Source: Liolophura sinensis (lineage: Eukaryota; Mollusca; Polyplacophora; Chitonida; Chitonidae). From it: a DNA stretch of 64,000 bases. The notes under the pieces were generated by a model. The model worked only from the letters and a program-made list of their open reading frames with translations. It did not search any database and had not been told where the DNA came from. Both the position numbers and the translations under genes were made by a program. Below, in pieces: positions 48,374 to 61,209 of this stretch (position 1 is its first letter; the number at the start of each line of letters is the position of its first letter). The DNA lies in NCBI RefSeq assembly GCF_032854445.1, contig NC_088301.1, positions 47,363,116 through 47,427,115 on the forward strand. The letters run 5' to 3'.

Positions 48374-51300
48374 CACATGGAAGACAACTCCTGGCCAGAA
48401 TCTTACTTCCTTGTTCACACAGAACAGCAGGTCACAGGTGATTGCCTCTTCTTTCCAAGCTTCCTTAATAATAACATACAACATGACTGTGTAATATAGT
48501 AAATGACAGTTTTTTTGTCTGGCTTGTATTTTCTTGCCTCAAGATGTCGCCAGTGACTCTGTAGGTCACAAGTCTGTGGAAAGACACAGTTGGAAATCCA
48601 TTTATATGACGTAAGAAGTTGATGTCCCTCCTTCTTTTAAAATTAATCTTACCTGCCATGATAGTAATAGAAGGACCATCAAGTGATGTTCATTCCAGGT
48701 ACAAGTAGTGTGTTTATAACTGGTATTAGCCTGAAAACTGATGTTATTGTCTCAAGTAGCATTAGAAGCAACATTTTTAATGTTAAAATGATAAAATGAA
48801 CAGTTTTAGCATATGGAATAGTCTCTTTCACAAGTGTGCACTTTATGTTACTGAACAGAAAACTTTTATCAGTCTTATTGGTATGCTTAAATTTACCTCC
48901 ACCTATTAATCTACTTCAGTAATTTTTATGACCCATTTTAGGGGAATAAATTTGGTGCTATGGATTAAATTATGCTTATAATCTGTGCACTTCTGATGTT
49001 AGCAAATATGTTGGTGTGCAAAATATTAGAGTTTTGGGGAGGTTGTACCACATTTTCCACATGAGATAATCTGCATCTAGTGGAAACTATACTTCTTGCT
49101 AAGCAGTGTTGTAATCAGGTAACATGGTTTGCAGTTGTGGTTGTCACATCTAATTGACATCATGCTTAGACCCTCTACAAAGGGATGCAGAATCAATGCT
49201 AATTTACTGACTGGAAATTCCAGGGTTAAAAACTAATACCTACACTTTAGCTTACCTGTGATTCGGGTGTATTTTGTATATAATAGTCTCATCCGAGATA
49301 TATTTATCTTTTACACCAATCAGTGACAATTCTTTATCCTTATGAAAGTTAACCTTTTACCTTGGATATCACTGTCAGTGTCAATGCTTTTTGCTTTTAA
49401 CTTCTGAAAACTAAATATCTGTCTTCCAGCATGTGTTTCTGTCTCCTTGGATTAATTGGGATCAAGATTAATCAGTGTATTTGAAAGTATCAAGATGTCC
49501 TATCGGAATTTTAACAAGTGATATCTGCACATTTGGACCCCTCATCCCCGAGCACACACACACACGTCAAAACCCTCTATCACCACCCTCTCTCCACGTA
49601 CACATTTGCCTTAGTCCCCCCTCAACCCCAATTGCACGCTTTTGATTTCATTCTTACACCATGGATCTCAGAAAGACAGAAGTGCTTCACAATGTTTACA
49701 AATCTAAAAGAGGATAAAAAAGACAAGATTTGATAATGAATTATTTATTGTTCCTTATTATATGAATTGTTAAAAAAAAAAAGTTTTAGTGTGTTGCAGT
49801 GAAGCATCTGTCTGTAAGAATGTAGATTTCCTTCTTGCTGAATGTCCAATTTTGTCTAATCTTGATCTAGTATTAGTGTCCAGAGTAACTTTTTGCACTA
49901 CATGGTGCTTATCATTTGTGATAGCAGGAAGCACTGGGGCGGGTTGTTTGAAAGTGTAATAAAAATTAATCCAGGCTTAAATCTTAATACCACTCTTGAT
50001 GTATTACAATTTCACAACAAATGAAATTCAAATCTAGACTAAAGCTATTACTGTGTTTACCTGCTAATACACCTGGCAAAGGCAAGGTGTATTATATGTT
50101 TAGATGCTTTTTTCTGGTACTTGTATCATATCAAGACAGTTTTCTTTGCATTACTCTTGTGTCCTTATTTTGGTGGGGGGAGGGGGTATTTTCTAGCATA
50201 TTTGTGCGTACACCATTTTGTAATATTTTTTTTTTAGGATTGGATTTCAGTTATCAACATGTCTGCAGTCTTTCTGAGGCTCAGAAGTTGGCCTGAAATA
50301 GATTGTTATTTAAAGACATGCTGTATTACAAACAATAATTCAGTTTAAGAATCTGGGCATCAGTATTTTTTTTATGAGTGTGTACTAGTACCTTAAGGTG
50401 TAATCAATACAGGCTACAAGCAGTTCACTCGAAAAGGAAATAATCACTGTGTCTGTTTGATTAGCTTGAACTATATGCCATCCATTGCAAGCCTTTCAGT
50501 ATGAAAATAGTGTATGTTAATCTAATATTACCTGTAATTTGTGTCAAAAACCGTTGCCATCTTGTATAATTGAAATCGTAGGGAGATGTTGGAAATCCTA
50601 TGTCATTTATATTAACAATATAGTTAGATGGTATGTAGTTCTAGATGGTATGTAGAAAGAGAAAACATACTAAGTCATTCTAAAGTTAAATAAGCATTTT
50701 CTGCCTAGCCCTGTAATGGTTTTTATCTTGGATGTTTGAATGCCGACATGGATGTTGTTAACACCCTTGCTCATATGAAATGAAACTAATTTGAGGTTTA
50801 GTGTTGATCAAACTTGATTTACCCAGGTTCTTGTATTTATTTCTACCATTGTTTTTTATTTCATAGAGTATAAGAATACCCATGAGAAAGATAACAGACT
50901 AAAATATGGAAAACTGACAAATGTGATGTAATAAAGCTTATGACTAGTAATATGGCACATTGTGATATGTAATCAATGGAAATGACCATTTTATTTTGCT
51001 AAGGAGACAAAGAAGTGACATAAATATATCAGGATTATTTCCAAACTTTTCTCAGCTTTTTCTTTGCAATATGTCTATGCTATTCACAAACTAAGAGTGT
51101 TAGTGTTGTGGTAATGTGTGTGAAGTTGGATCCAAGCTACATGTGCAGGGACCAGTGGTATATTTATACATATATATATACACACATATATATATAGAAT
51201 AGTTCTGTGTAAGTCTGTATGTATGGTATTTAAAGTTTTACTGTAGTGTATTGTATACAGGTTGTGCTGACAGTCAGATGCAGTATTGCAAGAGGACATA

Positions 51301-51747
51301 CATGTATTGTACATTTTTAGTAAATTTTTGAAAACGCATGTAGTTGGCAGGTTTATTATTTAAAATTTAAATTTTTAGTCCGATGAACTAGGGATTAGCA
51401 GGATATTATGAATTGATTTATACATGTACAATAGACATACACTAAAACAAATTTAATCACAGGGGTATGAACTAAACTTTCACCTGGATCCATTTCTACT
51501 AGTGTTTAAAGACCAGGGGCTGCTTTCTGAGACATATTACAGAGACTTTCCATTGTAAATGGTTATAATTTTTGTACTTTGCAACATTTCTCATGTTGAC
51601 TGGTCATTAGCGCTATGTTTCAAACATCTTTCAGGTACATGGAATTCATTGGACTGGTTCAGCCCAAGATCTGACAACATTTGTAGAAGTGAAAACAAAA
51701 TTGAAGTGATGAAATAAATATATAATGGACATCTTATACAAGTACTT
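48374..51747 (+). other. Rab 3' UTR and intergenic sequence
   Basis: AT-rich, with no exon recognised. A plausible polyadenylation signal AATAAA lies at 50930-50935, and another in ATGAAATAAATAT near 51714. The frames at 49518-49733 and 50021-50296 have no recognisable domain. Confidence 0.45.
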
Positions 51748-52015
51748 TGGGGTCTCCGTGGCTCAGTTGGTTAGCGCTTTAGCGTAGCACAATGACCCAG
51801 GAGCCTCTCACCAATGCGGTCGCTGTGAGTTCAAGTCCAGCTCATGCTGGCTTGCTCTCCAGCCGTATTCTGGAAGGTCTGCCAAGAACCAGTGGATAGT
51901 CGTGGGTTTTCCCTGGCCTGTGCCCGGTTTCCTCCCACCATAATGCTGGCTTCTGTTGTATAAGCGAAAGATTCTTGAGTACGGCGTAAAACAGCAATCA
52001 AACAAATAAATAAAA
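51748..52015 (+). mobile_element. tRNA-derived SINE (family 1), nearly full length
   Basis: Head GGGGTCTCCGTGGCTCAGTT with A box TGGCTCAGTTGGTTAGCGC, then B box GTGAGTTCAAGTCCAGC. Body GCCCGGTTTCCTCCCACCAT. Tail GTATAAGCGAAAGATTCTTG, AGTACGGCGTAAAACAGC and an AATCAAACAAATAAATAAA end. It is the best-preserved copy and the reference for the fragments at 16918, 27867 and 40503. Confidence 0.85.
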
Positions 52016-55000
52016 TACATGTATCTTCATTTTTACTACTGAGGATTTATTCAGAAAAATTGAAATCAACTAAAAAAGAAAAACAAAGACTAACAAGCAA
52101 GCACAGTAAGCATACATGTACAGTGTATATACTATTTGATGTATGAATATGTAAGTTGTGTTTTTTGTCTCCGTCTTGCAGCTTGCAGTAGCACAAGCTA
52201 TATGTACATACTGGTTCTGGCTTTTGTACAGCACCCACTGTAGTGTTGTTGGGTCTCTATTTTCTTGGCTGCACTATGTGTGTATATACTGAACAGTTTC
52301 ATGAATAAATGTTTATGGAAATATCATGGTTTTCATACTCTTTTGTTATTTTATAAATCAATTATTACCAGACAAAAAATAGTTTGTTCTTCATTTGTAA
52401 CATTCCTTTCATTATCTTCAAAGCACAAGCTCTTAATGATCTGCTAATTTCCCTACCTGCAAAGTTTCATTGAAAAAAAAGGATTCTGAACTTACAGAAA
52501 CGGTAAATTGCCTGATAGCAATGCTTCAACAATGCTTTGGTAATAAATGTTTCTATACACAGGCATTAGACCTCCACACTCTGACACAGTGGTGTTTGTG
52601 TTTGTGTGTGCGTCATTTCTTTTAGCTCATTAGCTCATTAAAGGTAACGCAGGAAATAACGATTACCTCTGCCCTTACGCATGTTCCTTGAACTGTCAGT
52701 TTGATTTTGTCATGGCAACTCCTCTCTCAGTTTTCATGAAGCTTGCCAGATAGGTATTTGTATGTGTAAATGAGAACAAGCTGTTTCATCCATTCTGTGA
52801 TTTATTTTCCAACATATCAGTGTTTGAAGATAGAAATTTGAAGGTGAATAAAATAAGACCTTGTGAATGCAAGACCTAAAAGTGTGGATAGATTTTCAAG
52901 AAATTTGGTAGAATTATTCCATCCTGTGAATTATTTTCAGTTATGTGAATGTTTGAAGATGAATCCAGGACAGGACTAGCATATCATCAATAATTTTAAA
53001 ACTTACAGCTGTTTGATTTTATGGATTCATTAACTCGATTTTTATTGTTTAATGCCACATAGAAGAAGTTTTCACTTATGTGGTGACATCATTTTCATTG
53101 ATGGAGGAAACAGTAGTACCCAGTGTAAACCATTGACCCTTTGGCAAGTTAAAGATGAATTTTCCTAGTAGGTCTGCTCTGAATTACCTCCCTTGTTACA
53201 CAACAGCAACTGTGACGTCACACGAGTTTTTGAGGTGTGAGACCTCACTTGTTAAAGCATGCACTATGTAGGTTATGTCACAAATATTTTCCAGACAACA
53301 GAACGTAAAAAGGAAAAGCATATTATTCTTTGAGAGTCACAGATATATGGAGAGATGTCAAATGAAGATGTGTTTCAACTTAAAGGTAGAATATATAACA
53401 TTTGGCAGTTCGACAACTGTCTATTGTATTTAATTAGGGTCAGGATTTATGAATTAGCTCCAAATGAATGTAAAAAAAATGCATAATATTTTTCCTGAAC
53501 TTCCAAACCGGTTTACATCACAGGCAGGTTCTTAAAAAAGCTTATATGCCGCTTTAACTTCAATGCTAGCCATTAAGAGGAATGCATCTCTCATTTTTAG
53601 TGAAACATAAATCATTACACACACCTCGACATATTAAAGTAGGCTGATGGTCGACAAGATCCTCCTATGCAACGCCTCTGGTAGTGGCTAGCATGTGTAA
53701 CACACACTTTTATCAACCTTACTTGTAATGTAACTAAGATAACCACAAAAAATCAGACCAATAATTGCATCACCTTTATTTCACATTCTTGTGATAAATG
53801 CCCTTTAGAAGAATGGCGATAACAATCTCATTCTGGATGTTAATCCCAACCCTAGGTAAGCCAGAAGTGAATCACTCTTTGAAAATTACTTTTCTTCTTA
53901 CCATGAATGTACTTAATCAAAATCAAAACAAAACAAAACAAAACAGGTATTCAGTGCATTTGCGGAGAACTTCGGCAGAGCTATTGTGGTACATATACCT
54001 TTTGGACAGAATCTTCATGGCATATACACTTTGCCATGTACAAATGACTAATGAGGTAAAGACAAAGCCAAAGGGTTACACTACAGTATAGGCAACACTA
54101 CATGTATACACATTTTACAAAACATCACAATTGTAGACTTACAAAATAAAAAGGGTATAAAACTTGTCAACAAAACTGAACAAAGGATAGCTTTTATATC
54201 ACTTAAAGAACTAGTCAACTGAGTACGTCATTCCTATCCTTCTTAGGACCAGCCATTTTGTATAGAAAAGCATGGTATGAAAGTGTACAGATGCTACAAT
54301 ATAGCTGTAATGCATTGTAGTTCCAAAAGCAAATCTCTATAACCTCCTGTCAGCCTACATGAAACAAAAGTACGCATCCATACATTAAAAAGAAAATATG
54401 GTGAACTTTAATAAAGCTGAGAATGCTTTGGCTAAAATAACAGCTATTGCAATCACTGTTTTCAAAGACAACAACTAAACAAAAAAAAATGTCCAACGAA
54501 TGAAAGCATGGGTCACAACACGAAGCAGACATCATATATTCTGTTCTGGCTTTGCTGAACTTGTAATACTGCATCTAGAAATACAGGACAGAGACCTCTT
54601 AGACAACAACAACAATACGGAAACGTATACGTAAATGAATAATGAGACAATGTCCATGCCCTTCTAAACATAATCAGCAGTGTTAAGTCTGAAGGAACAA
54701 TAAGAAATGCCTTGCAGAAAATAGGACTATTATCTACAGCACTGGCCACTATCAACCAATAATGTCTTTTAGGACACCATGCATTACTTTATAAATCTTG
54801 TCAATGCGGCATACTTACTTGGTAATTTTGTTTTCATTTGAAGAAATATTTTTTACGCTGAAAAATTTCTGTTCAATGGATTAGTGGAGAAAACTTTAAT
54901 TTTTGAATCAGAAAGTATGTTTTCAAGCTTGAGTAGAGTAAAATGAATGGCATGCCAAAGGGAACTGGTCCTGCCTATAATAGTCCTGGGGATATAATGG

Positions 55001-56781
55001 AATTATGAAAAGTGCTTTGCTTTTTGACTGTTGTCTCTCATCTTCAAATGTTTACAGTTTATGATTTAAAAATATTTGGCACAATACATGTATGTGGTTT
55101 CCAATGGACATTTGATGTGCTGGCCAACAATCATATCTTAAACATTAACCCTTTTGAAAATGAACATTTTTTTCCGCAAAACTCCCCCTCCATTAATAGG
55201 TGGGCATATTTTGGCAAAAAATTGTTTAAATATAGGCACTGTTTGGAATTGCACATTTAGTCCACAACATTTCCTTCCGTGACACAACATAGGTAAACAT
55301 ATAACAGAGATGTCACAGTTGTGATTTAAGCAGAATACAGCCTCTAGGTATCACACTGACAAAAAAGTTTTCGAATATTCTGAAGTGCAGCTTAGGGAAA
55401 AAACACCATTCAAAGCTGACTGTACACATGTTCAATGGAACCTATTAACATTTTATTTTTTTACCATTACTTCATAAAGGTTAGCTTGATTTTGTTGAAA
55501 CTACTCACAATCTGAAGTAAAATTCTGGTAGATAATATAATACAATGTGATACAAGCTGCAACAAAAAGGTGAGTCACTCTGATCTATCACAATCCTAAC
55601 AAACAATGTAATACATGCTGTAACAAAGGGGACGTCACTCTGATCCACAGTTTTATACCAGGCATGACATTCCTTCCTTCAAATTACTAGAATGTGGTAA
55701 AGTCATTTGTAGGCATTTTCTACCTGCTCTGAAATCTAATGTATTACACACCAAAATTGTGCTTGTTCATAATAAGGAGTATTTTTTTGTCAAGCAAAAA
55801 GACTACAATAGCATGGAATAAATGTCAGCATATACTACAGGTACTTTCATGCAAATGTCTTTCTTCTGGAAACAAATATTTTCAATATCAAAAGATCAAA
55901 AGCATTCTGATTTGATCAATTTTCTTTATCTAGACAGGTTTATCAAACTCAATGTTTTTTCTTGTGATTATGTATCCACATACCAGAAACCAGTGAAAAT
56001 AACACTCATACATGTACGCCCAATAATTTTATGAGCTTGAAAGTTCTGGACACCAAAAATATGTGGAAAATCTCGCCAAGAAGCCTACACCACCAACGAA
56101 AGCCTAGTGATGTATCCATCATCAGATCCGGTCGCCAGGCAAGAGTTACAAATGTATCTACAGTCAAAGTACATGTGCAAAACAATACCTCACCATTAAA
56201 AGGTGATTAATATGAATAAGTATAACATGACAGGTATATCAAAAATATTATACAAAAAGTGGGAAAAAGAATGAAGCCTGTTTCTATTTATTTTCTTTCT
56301 GCACATTTGGTTCACTTTCTTAAAAAGTAATAATTTTCCGTTTGTTTAATCTTCAAAATTCATTACCTGACATGTACCATATTCTTTTACATACATGTAT
56401 TTTAATTCTACAATGAATTAATCTTTAAGAAGGTTGTTAAGTGCATAGTAAATTTGAAAACTTTGTGAGTCACATTTTGAATGTGTAGAAACATTTAATT
56501 TGTATCATTGATAAAATACATGCATATTGAAACAGGAACCTACAGATCATTACAACTTTTACTGTGGAACACTAGTATCGCAAATTTTCCCTACTGTAAA
56601 AATACGAAATTTTTGCAAAGAAAAGGTAGCTTTTTTAAGACCACCTACTGTCATACACAAAGCAAGAATGCGCAAGACAATCAGGGGCACATAACTTCGC
56701 AAGCAGTGAAACTCTTTGGGTTGTTGTCTCCATGATGGAAATTGCTATGGTGATGGGGGCATGCTTTCTGCAACCGATAAC
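52016..56781. other. Intergenic, plus GST 3' UTR on the minus strand
   Basis: About 4.8 kb without recognisable exons. On the minus strand a candidate AATAAA lies at 56287-56292, about 490 bases past the GST stop, and would define a normal 3' UTR. The frames at 53798-54091 and 54350-54755 have no recognisable domain. Confidence 0.45.
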
Positions 56782-59700
56782 TTACTTGAACTGTGCAACC
56801 TTATTATTAACAGGTCGACTCATGAACTTGTCAGAGCTCATATATTTCTTAATATTGGGTAGTTCCTCAAATCGCTTCATGAATGCGCACAACTTTGGGA
56901 AATTGTCCAGGCTTGTGGATTCCATCAGCTTATGTTGGTCAAACAGTTCATACATTGGGAAGTCCACAATTGTAATCTAAACAAACAAATAAAAAACAGA
57001 GATGTAAAATTAAATATTAAGCACTCACCACATCTGACTCTTGTATCTTCTCCTCAGCAAATAATAAGGTGTTAGTAAAATAAGCCTTTGTGCTCTGTCT
57101 TTCTCAACACAAATCATCCACAAGCTTTAAACATTTTGGGATCCAAATATCTGGCATTCTTCCAAAAAGAATACCATAAAAACTGAGCAACATAGTCTAG
57201 TGATCATTTTTTTTTTTTTGATTTCCCCAGCATTTCTACATAACAACAAAGAGTAAATGCAACAAACATAATTCACATCCCCAACCAGTCTGAATAGTCA
57301 AAATAATCAGGTACCAGTCAAAAAGTATGTCAAAACCTAAGGAGGTCAGAATGGCCAAAATAAAACAAAACAGCGCGAAACTCCATCTTGATCTGTCATA
57401 TAGTGGAACCATATCGCAATTATTAATTGAATATGACACATGATCTTGGTAAAAAAAAGACGGATGAAAAGGCCAGGAAAGAACCTCTAATTTCATCTGT
57501 AAATTATCATGATATCTCCATCAAGCAAATTTTAATTCAATGAGCTGAACTGCTGGAGAACTGTTCTGTGATGTAAAGACAGACAGATATATGAATGGAG
57601 AGAGAAGCGACAATCTTACAATGTACAATATTCCCCACTCCTATTACTATTTGAGTGTAATAAATTTGAACCTACTGTATATTCAAGTCTCTCAAATAAG
57701 TCACGGCTTAAAGAAATATGCAACTGTGGAAGAGTACTTACATTCTTACCACCAAACCATGGATCATCACCAAGAAACTCTTCAAATTGCTTCAACAAAA
57801 GTGGCAAATTCTTAAAATAGTTAACCTTGAGCTTTTCCTGTAAAAAAAAAAAGGAGAAAATAAGTTTCATTCCAGGTACTTCTTTACATGAATTATGTAC
57901 AGGTGACACGTATACCCTGAAAGCAAACTCAATTGTTTCCCTTTAGATTTTTATTCAGAACACTGATGCAATGAGCAAAAAAGAAGTTAACACCTTTTAC
58001 CAATAAATGGAAGGCATGTTCTAAGAGGCTTGTCAATGAATACTATGAATAACAGTTTTCGATATTTACAGACCCAATACCAAGTAAAGCGGGCCATCAG
58101 GAGCCAGTCCTTGTTATGCTCATCAGACTGATTGCAAAATGACAACACCTGAATGCACTGTGCAGCATAATGTGCATTATGGGCTTAAGTTGTCAGATTT
58201 AATTAATTACAAGGTGGTTTAAGGTGTGGTATTAAACCACCCACCCACTAAGCATTCAAGTGTGCTATACATATGAAAGCATGATGGGGCATGTCAACAA
58301 ATCTTGTTAAGCTCAGCACATATGGTTTTACATGTATAAACCAAATAGCTATGATCAAAAAGAGGAAATCAGCGACTGGATGTACTCCATATCAGCGCTG
58401 CGAGATCAGTATATAACCCTAACAAGTATTCACAATCTACAAGTCTGTACTTTAAGTAGTAAGGGCATTAACTCTGGAAAAATTTATGTTGCGCAACACA
58501 AACAGCACATGCACCTCCTCACATGATTTCTGTAATGCCTACAAAGCTTCATGAAAATCCAATCATAAATGTCGGAGACAGGAATATGCACTGATACATA
58601 ATGATGACAGACAGACAGACAGACAAATCCATGGCTAAATTCCATCATTCAAAATACATGTATGCCAGTAGGATAAAAGGAGGAATAATAATTAGTTAAT
58701 CAGGTATTCCATGAGCAGTATTGATCATTGATTTTTTCTGTTAGTGGTCAGTAGGCTATGTGGTCAGTAGGATAGTGATCAGTAGGCTATGTCATGTGAC
58801 CAAGTAAATCACATGACACAAACAACATGTCACAGGCCAACATAATTCCCTGTTGTTTGACTGGTCAGTTCGATCACTGAAATTCACTGGAGCAGACACA
58901 CTATGCTAGTATCTGCCATGTTTGATGCAAGCAAATTTCGAATAGGACAAAATCTCCTGCGAAACACACTGTCGCCAGCACGGACACACTAGGCGGATTT
59001 TTAGATGCTCACAAAATACGCCTGTTAGACCGAAAAACACATCTAGTGTACTCTTGGCTTATGCATACACAGACTGTGTCACTGCCAAACAATGCCAAAA
59101 TTTTGTGCACCTATGTAGCAGTGTTTCCACATGTACTTTCATATAGTATTACTGCTGCATATGACCCTGTCGATCTAATTAAAAAAAATTTGTTGGTAGT
59201 TGTCTGAAGCCTTGTATAGAAGCATATTACTGCCTTACATATTCAGGGTTGTAACACAATCGAACAACGTTGTTACGGAAATCCATGGCCTGGTTTTCCA
59301 TCATGTCAACACGGACCTTTTCTCTTTCACTGCTGCCCACTACAAACAAAAATAATAAGCAATATTACATGTAATTATTATTATTATTATTGATACTCCA
59401 TTAATGTACAACATTTGACAGCCATACATGACTCAATGAAGTAAGTGAGTTCAGTTGATGCTGCTGAAAACAAAATGTAACATTCAAATAAAGCAATAAA
59501 ACTTTCAACATTTCGCCTATTAATTGAAGAAATAAACAAATAGAGGGTCTACATATTTATAAACATTTTCTACATGAATGAACTTTGCAGGCAGTGTTTC
59601 AATCAACAAAAAGAAACAACATCAACTACATGTAGTGAATTAGTTATACATGTACACCACACTACATAAATGAATCATAAAACATAGTAATCCTACCACC

Positions 59701-61209
59701 CCAGTAAGCATACTTACACATGTTATGCTTTCGGCCAATGTATCTCATAATAGCATTGCTCTGAGTTATTTTCATATCACCATCAATGTAATATGGAAGC
59801 TGCAAATGGAAACAAAAGTATCGTTAAAAGCAAGACTTGATATAACAAGCAACTATGCATACATTCCTGTACCTACACATTCTGCAAACAGCATCATGGT
59901 CTATATTTGTACTGCAAGGAACGACCCAATCCTCTAAACTGTGGCTTACCCAGATGCTGTGAAGGGAAAAAGGGGACTGACTGCAGTTTGTGATCCAGTC
60001 TTCCAGTTCTGCTGCTGCTGCTGCTGTTTCTAGCATCCCAATGCTCCTTCACAGTTTGTAAATACATCCGGGCAGTATTCCCCGTATTCAGTGAGTCTCA
60101 CATTAATTCTAGTATACATATCACTAACTACCATGGATAAATTCCAGTGTGGATTTTTTAGCTCTTCATGAGGGAGTTTGCACATCCTGCCATGAATAAC
60201 CTAAACAACATCCTTGGATCAACAACCTAGTGATTAATCATAGCACAGTCATGACTCAGGATGATGACAAAATCAAGCATGTACAGATTATCTTATGTTC
60301 AAACCCTAATCTAACTGGTGGTGGTGGTGGTGGTGGGGGGGGGGGGGGGGGGGGGGCATGCACCATTTTCATCCCAAAGGGCAGTTTAGAAGGATGAAAG
60401 AGCTAAATGTGCCTAAAACAGTCTTTTTCGACTTAATATTTACAACGGAAACATCCGGGTATCACATTAAACTAGACCAGGCCCCATATTTGTTATCTGG
60501 GATTAACGGATCAAAATTACTGTAATTCTTCAACCTTTTCGCATGTTTGAGAGACATTTATTTAAGCTTATTCTGTGCAGGCTGATAAAATTATGCTTTT
60601 TACGAAGCCATGAAATTGGCAAAACCAACCAACACAGTTTTTCATTAATACAATAGAGCCTGAAAAAGTTAACCACAATCCCAGACAACAAGCAGTCCTT
60701 CCTCTTGTACATTTCCATATACAGGAGTGCGTATATTCACAAATAGTAACAGATACCACAGCAAAATAACAACAAATTCCTAACTAGCCCAGACAGAAGC
60801 ATTAATTTTACACCAACTAATTTAACTAAATTATCCTTGCTAATTTCACACCACAATCAAGTGATGGCAACTGGTAATGGACTTTTGGCTTCTAGGCTTT
60901 GAAAGTTTTTAATAAATATATTTTGACATATACATTGTGTGTATATAACTTCAAACAACATGCAGATATGTCGCTGAAACTTTCTTTGAAATTTATCTTT
61001 GAACACAGAATAACACCATAATAAGCAGTGAAACAGGCAAAATTCATAGCATGCACATGTTTTCACACATACATGTAGCTGCATATTAATCACAAAGTTC
61101 ACAATTCGTTATCTCTTTGGAATCCAGAGGTTCTTTGAACTTACATTTGGGAATGGCAAGCCAAGGGTGGGCTTCACACTGTTCCAAGCCTCTCTGCTGT
61201 ACTGTGGAG
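56782..61209 (-). CDS. Mu-class glutathione S-transferase, N-terminal exons beyond window
   Basis: Cytosolic enzyme that conjugates glutathione to electrophiles. Minus-strand exons in transcript order: 61209-61145, 59799-59718, 59339-59239, 57837-57742 and 56976-56782 (stop TAA). They join in phase to 179 residues. They match the mu-class layout: [26 protein letters not shown] mu-loop end, [20 protein letters not shown] (glutathione-binding Q-S-N-A), [31 protein letters not shown] and [16 protein letters not shown]. Exon boundaries coincide with vertebrate GSTM genes, except that the last two exons are fused. About 37-40 residues, including the catalytic tyrosine exon, are missing and should lie right of 64000. 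Nothing after 61210 matched them. Confidence 0.88.
58607..58625. repeat. (GACA)n short repeat
   Basis: Four to five GACA units in a GST intron. Confidence 0.7.
60316..60356. repeat. (TGG)n followed by G22
   Basis: Six TGG units run into about 22 guanines within the GST intron. It is G-quadruplex-prone, and its length is uncertain. On the transcribed minus strand it is C-rich. Confidence 0.85.

Noticed and set aside
48113..48484. Minus-strand ORF of 123 codons
   Set aside because: It is the antisense shadow of the last Rab exon and its 3' UTR.
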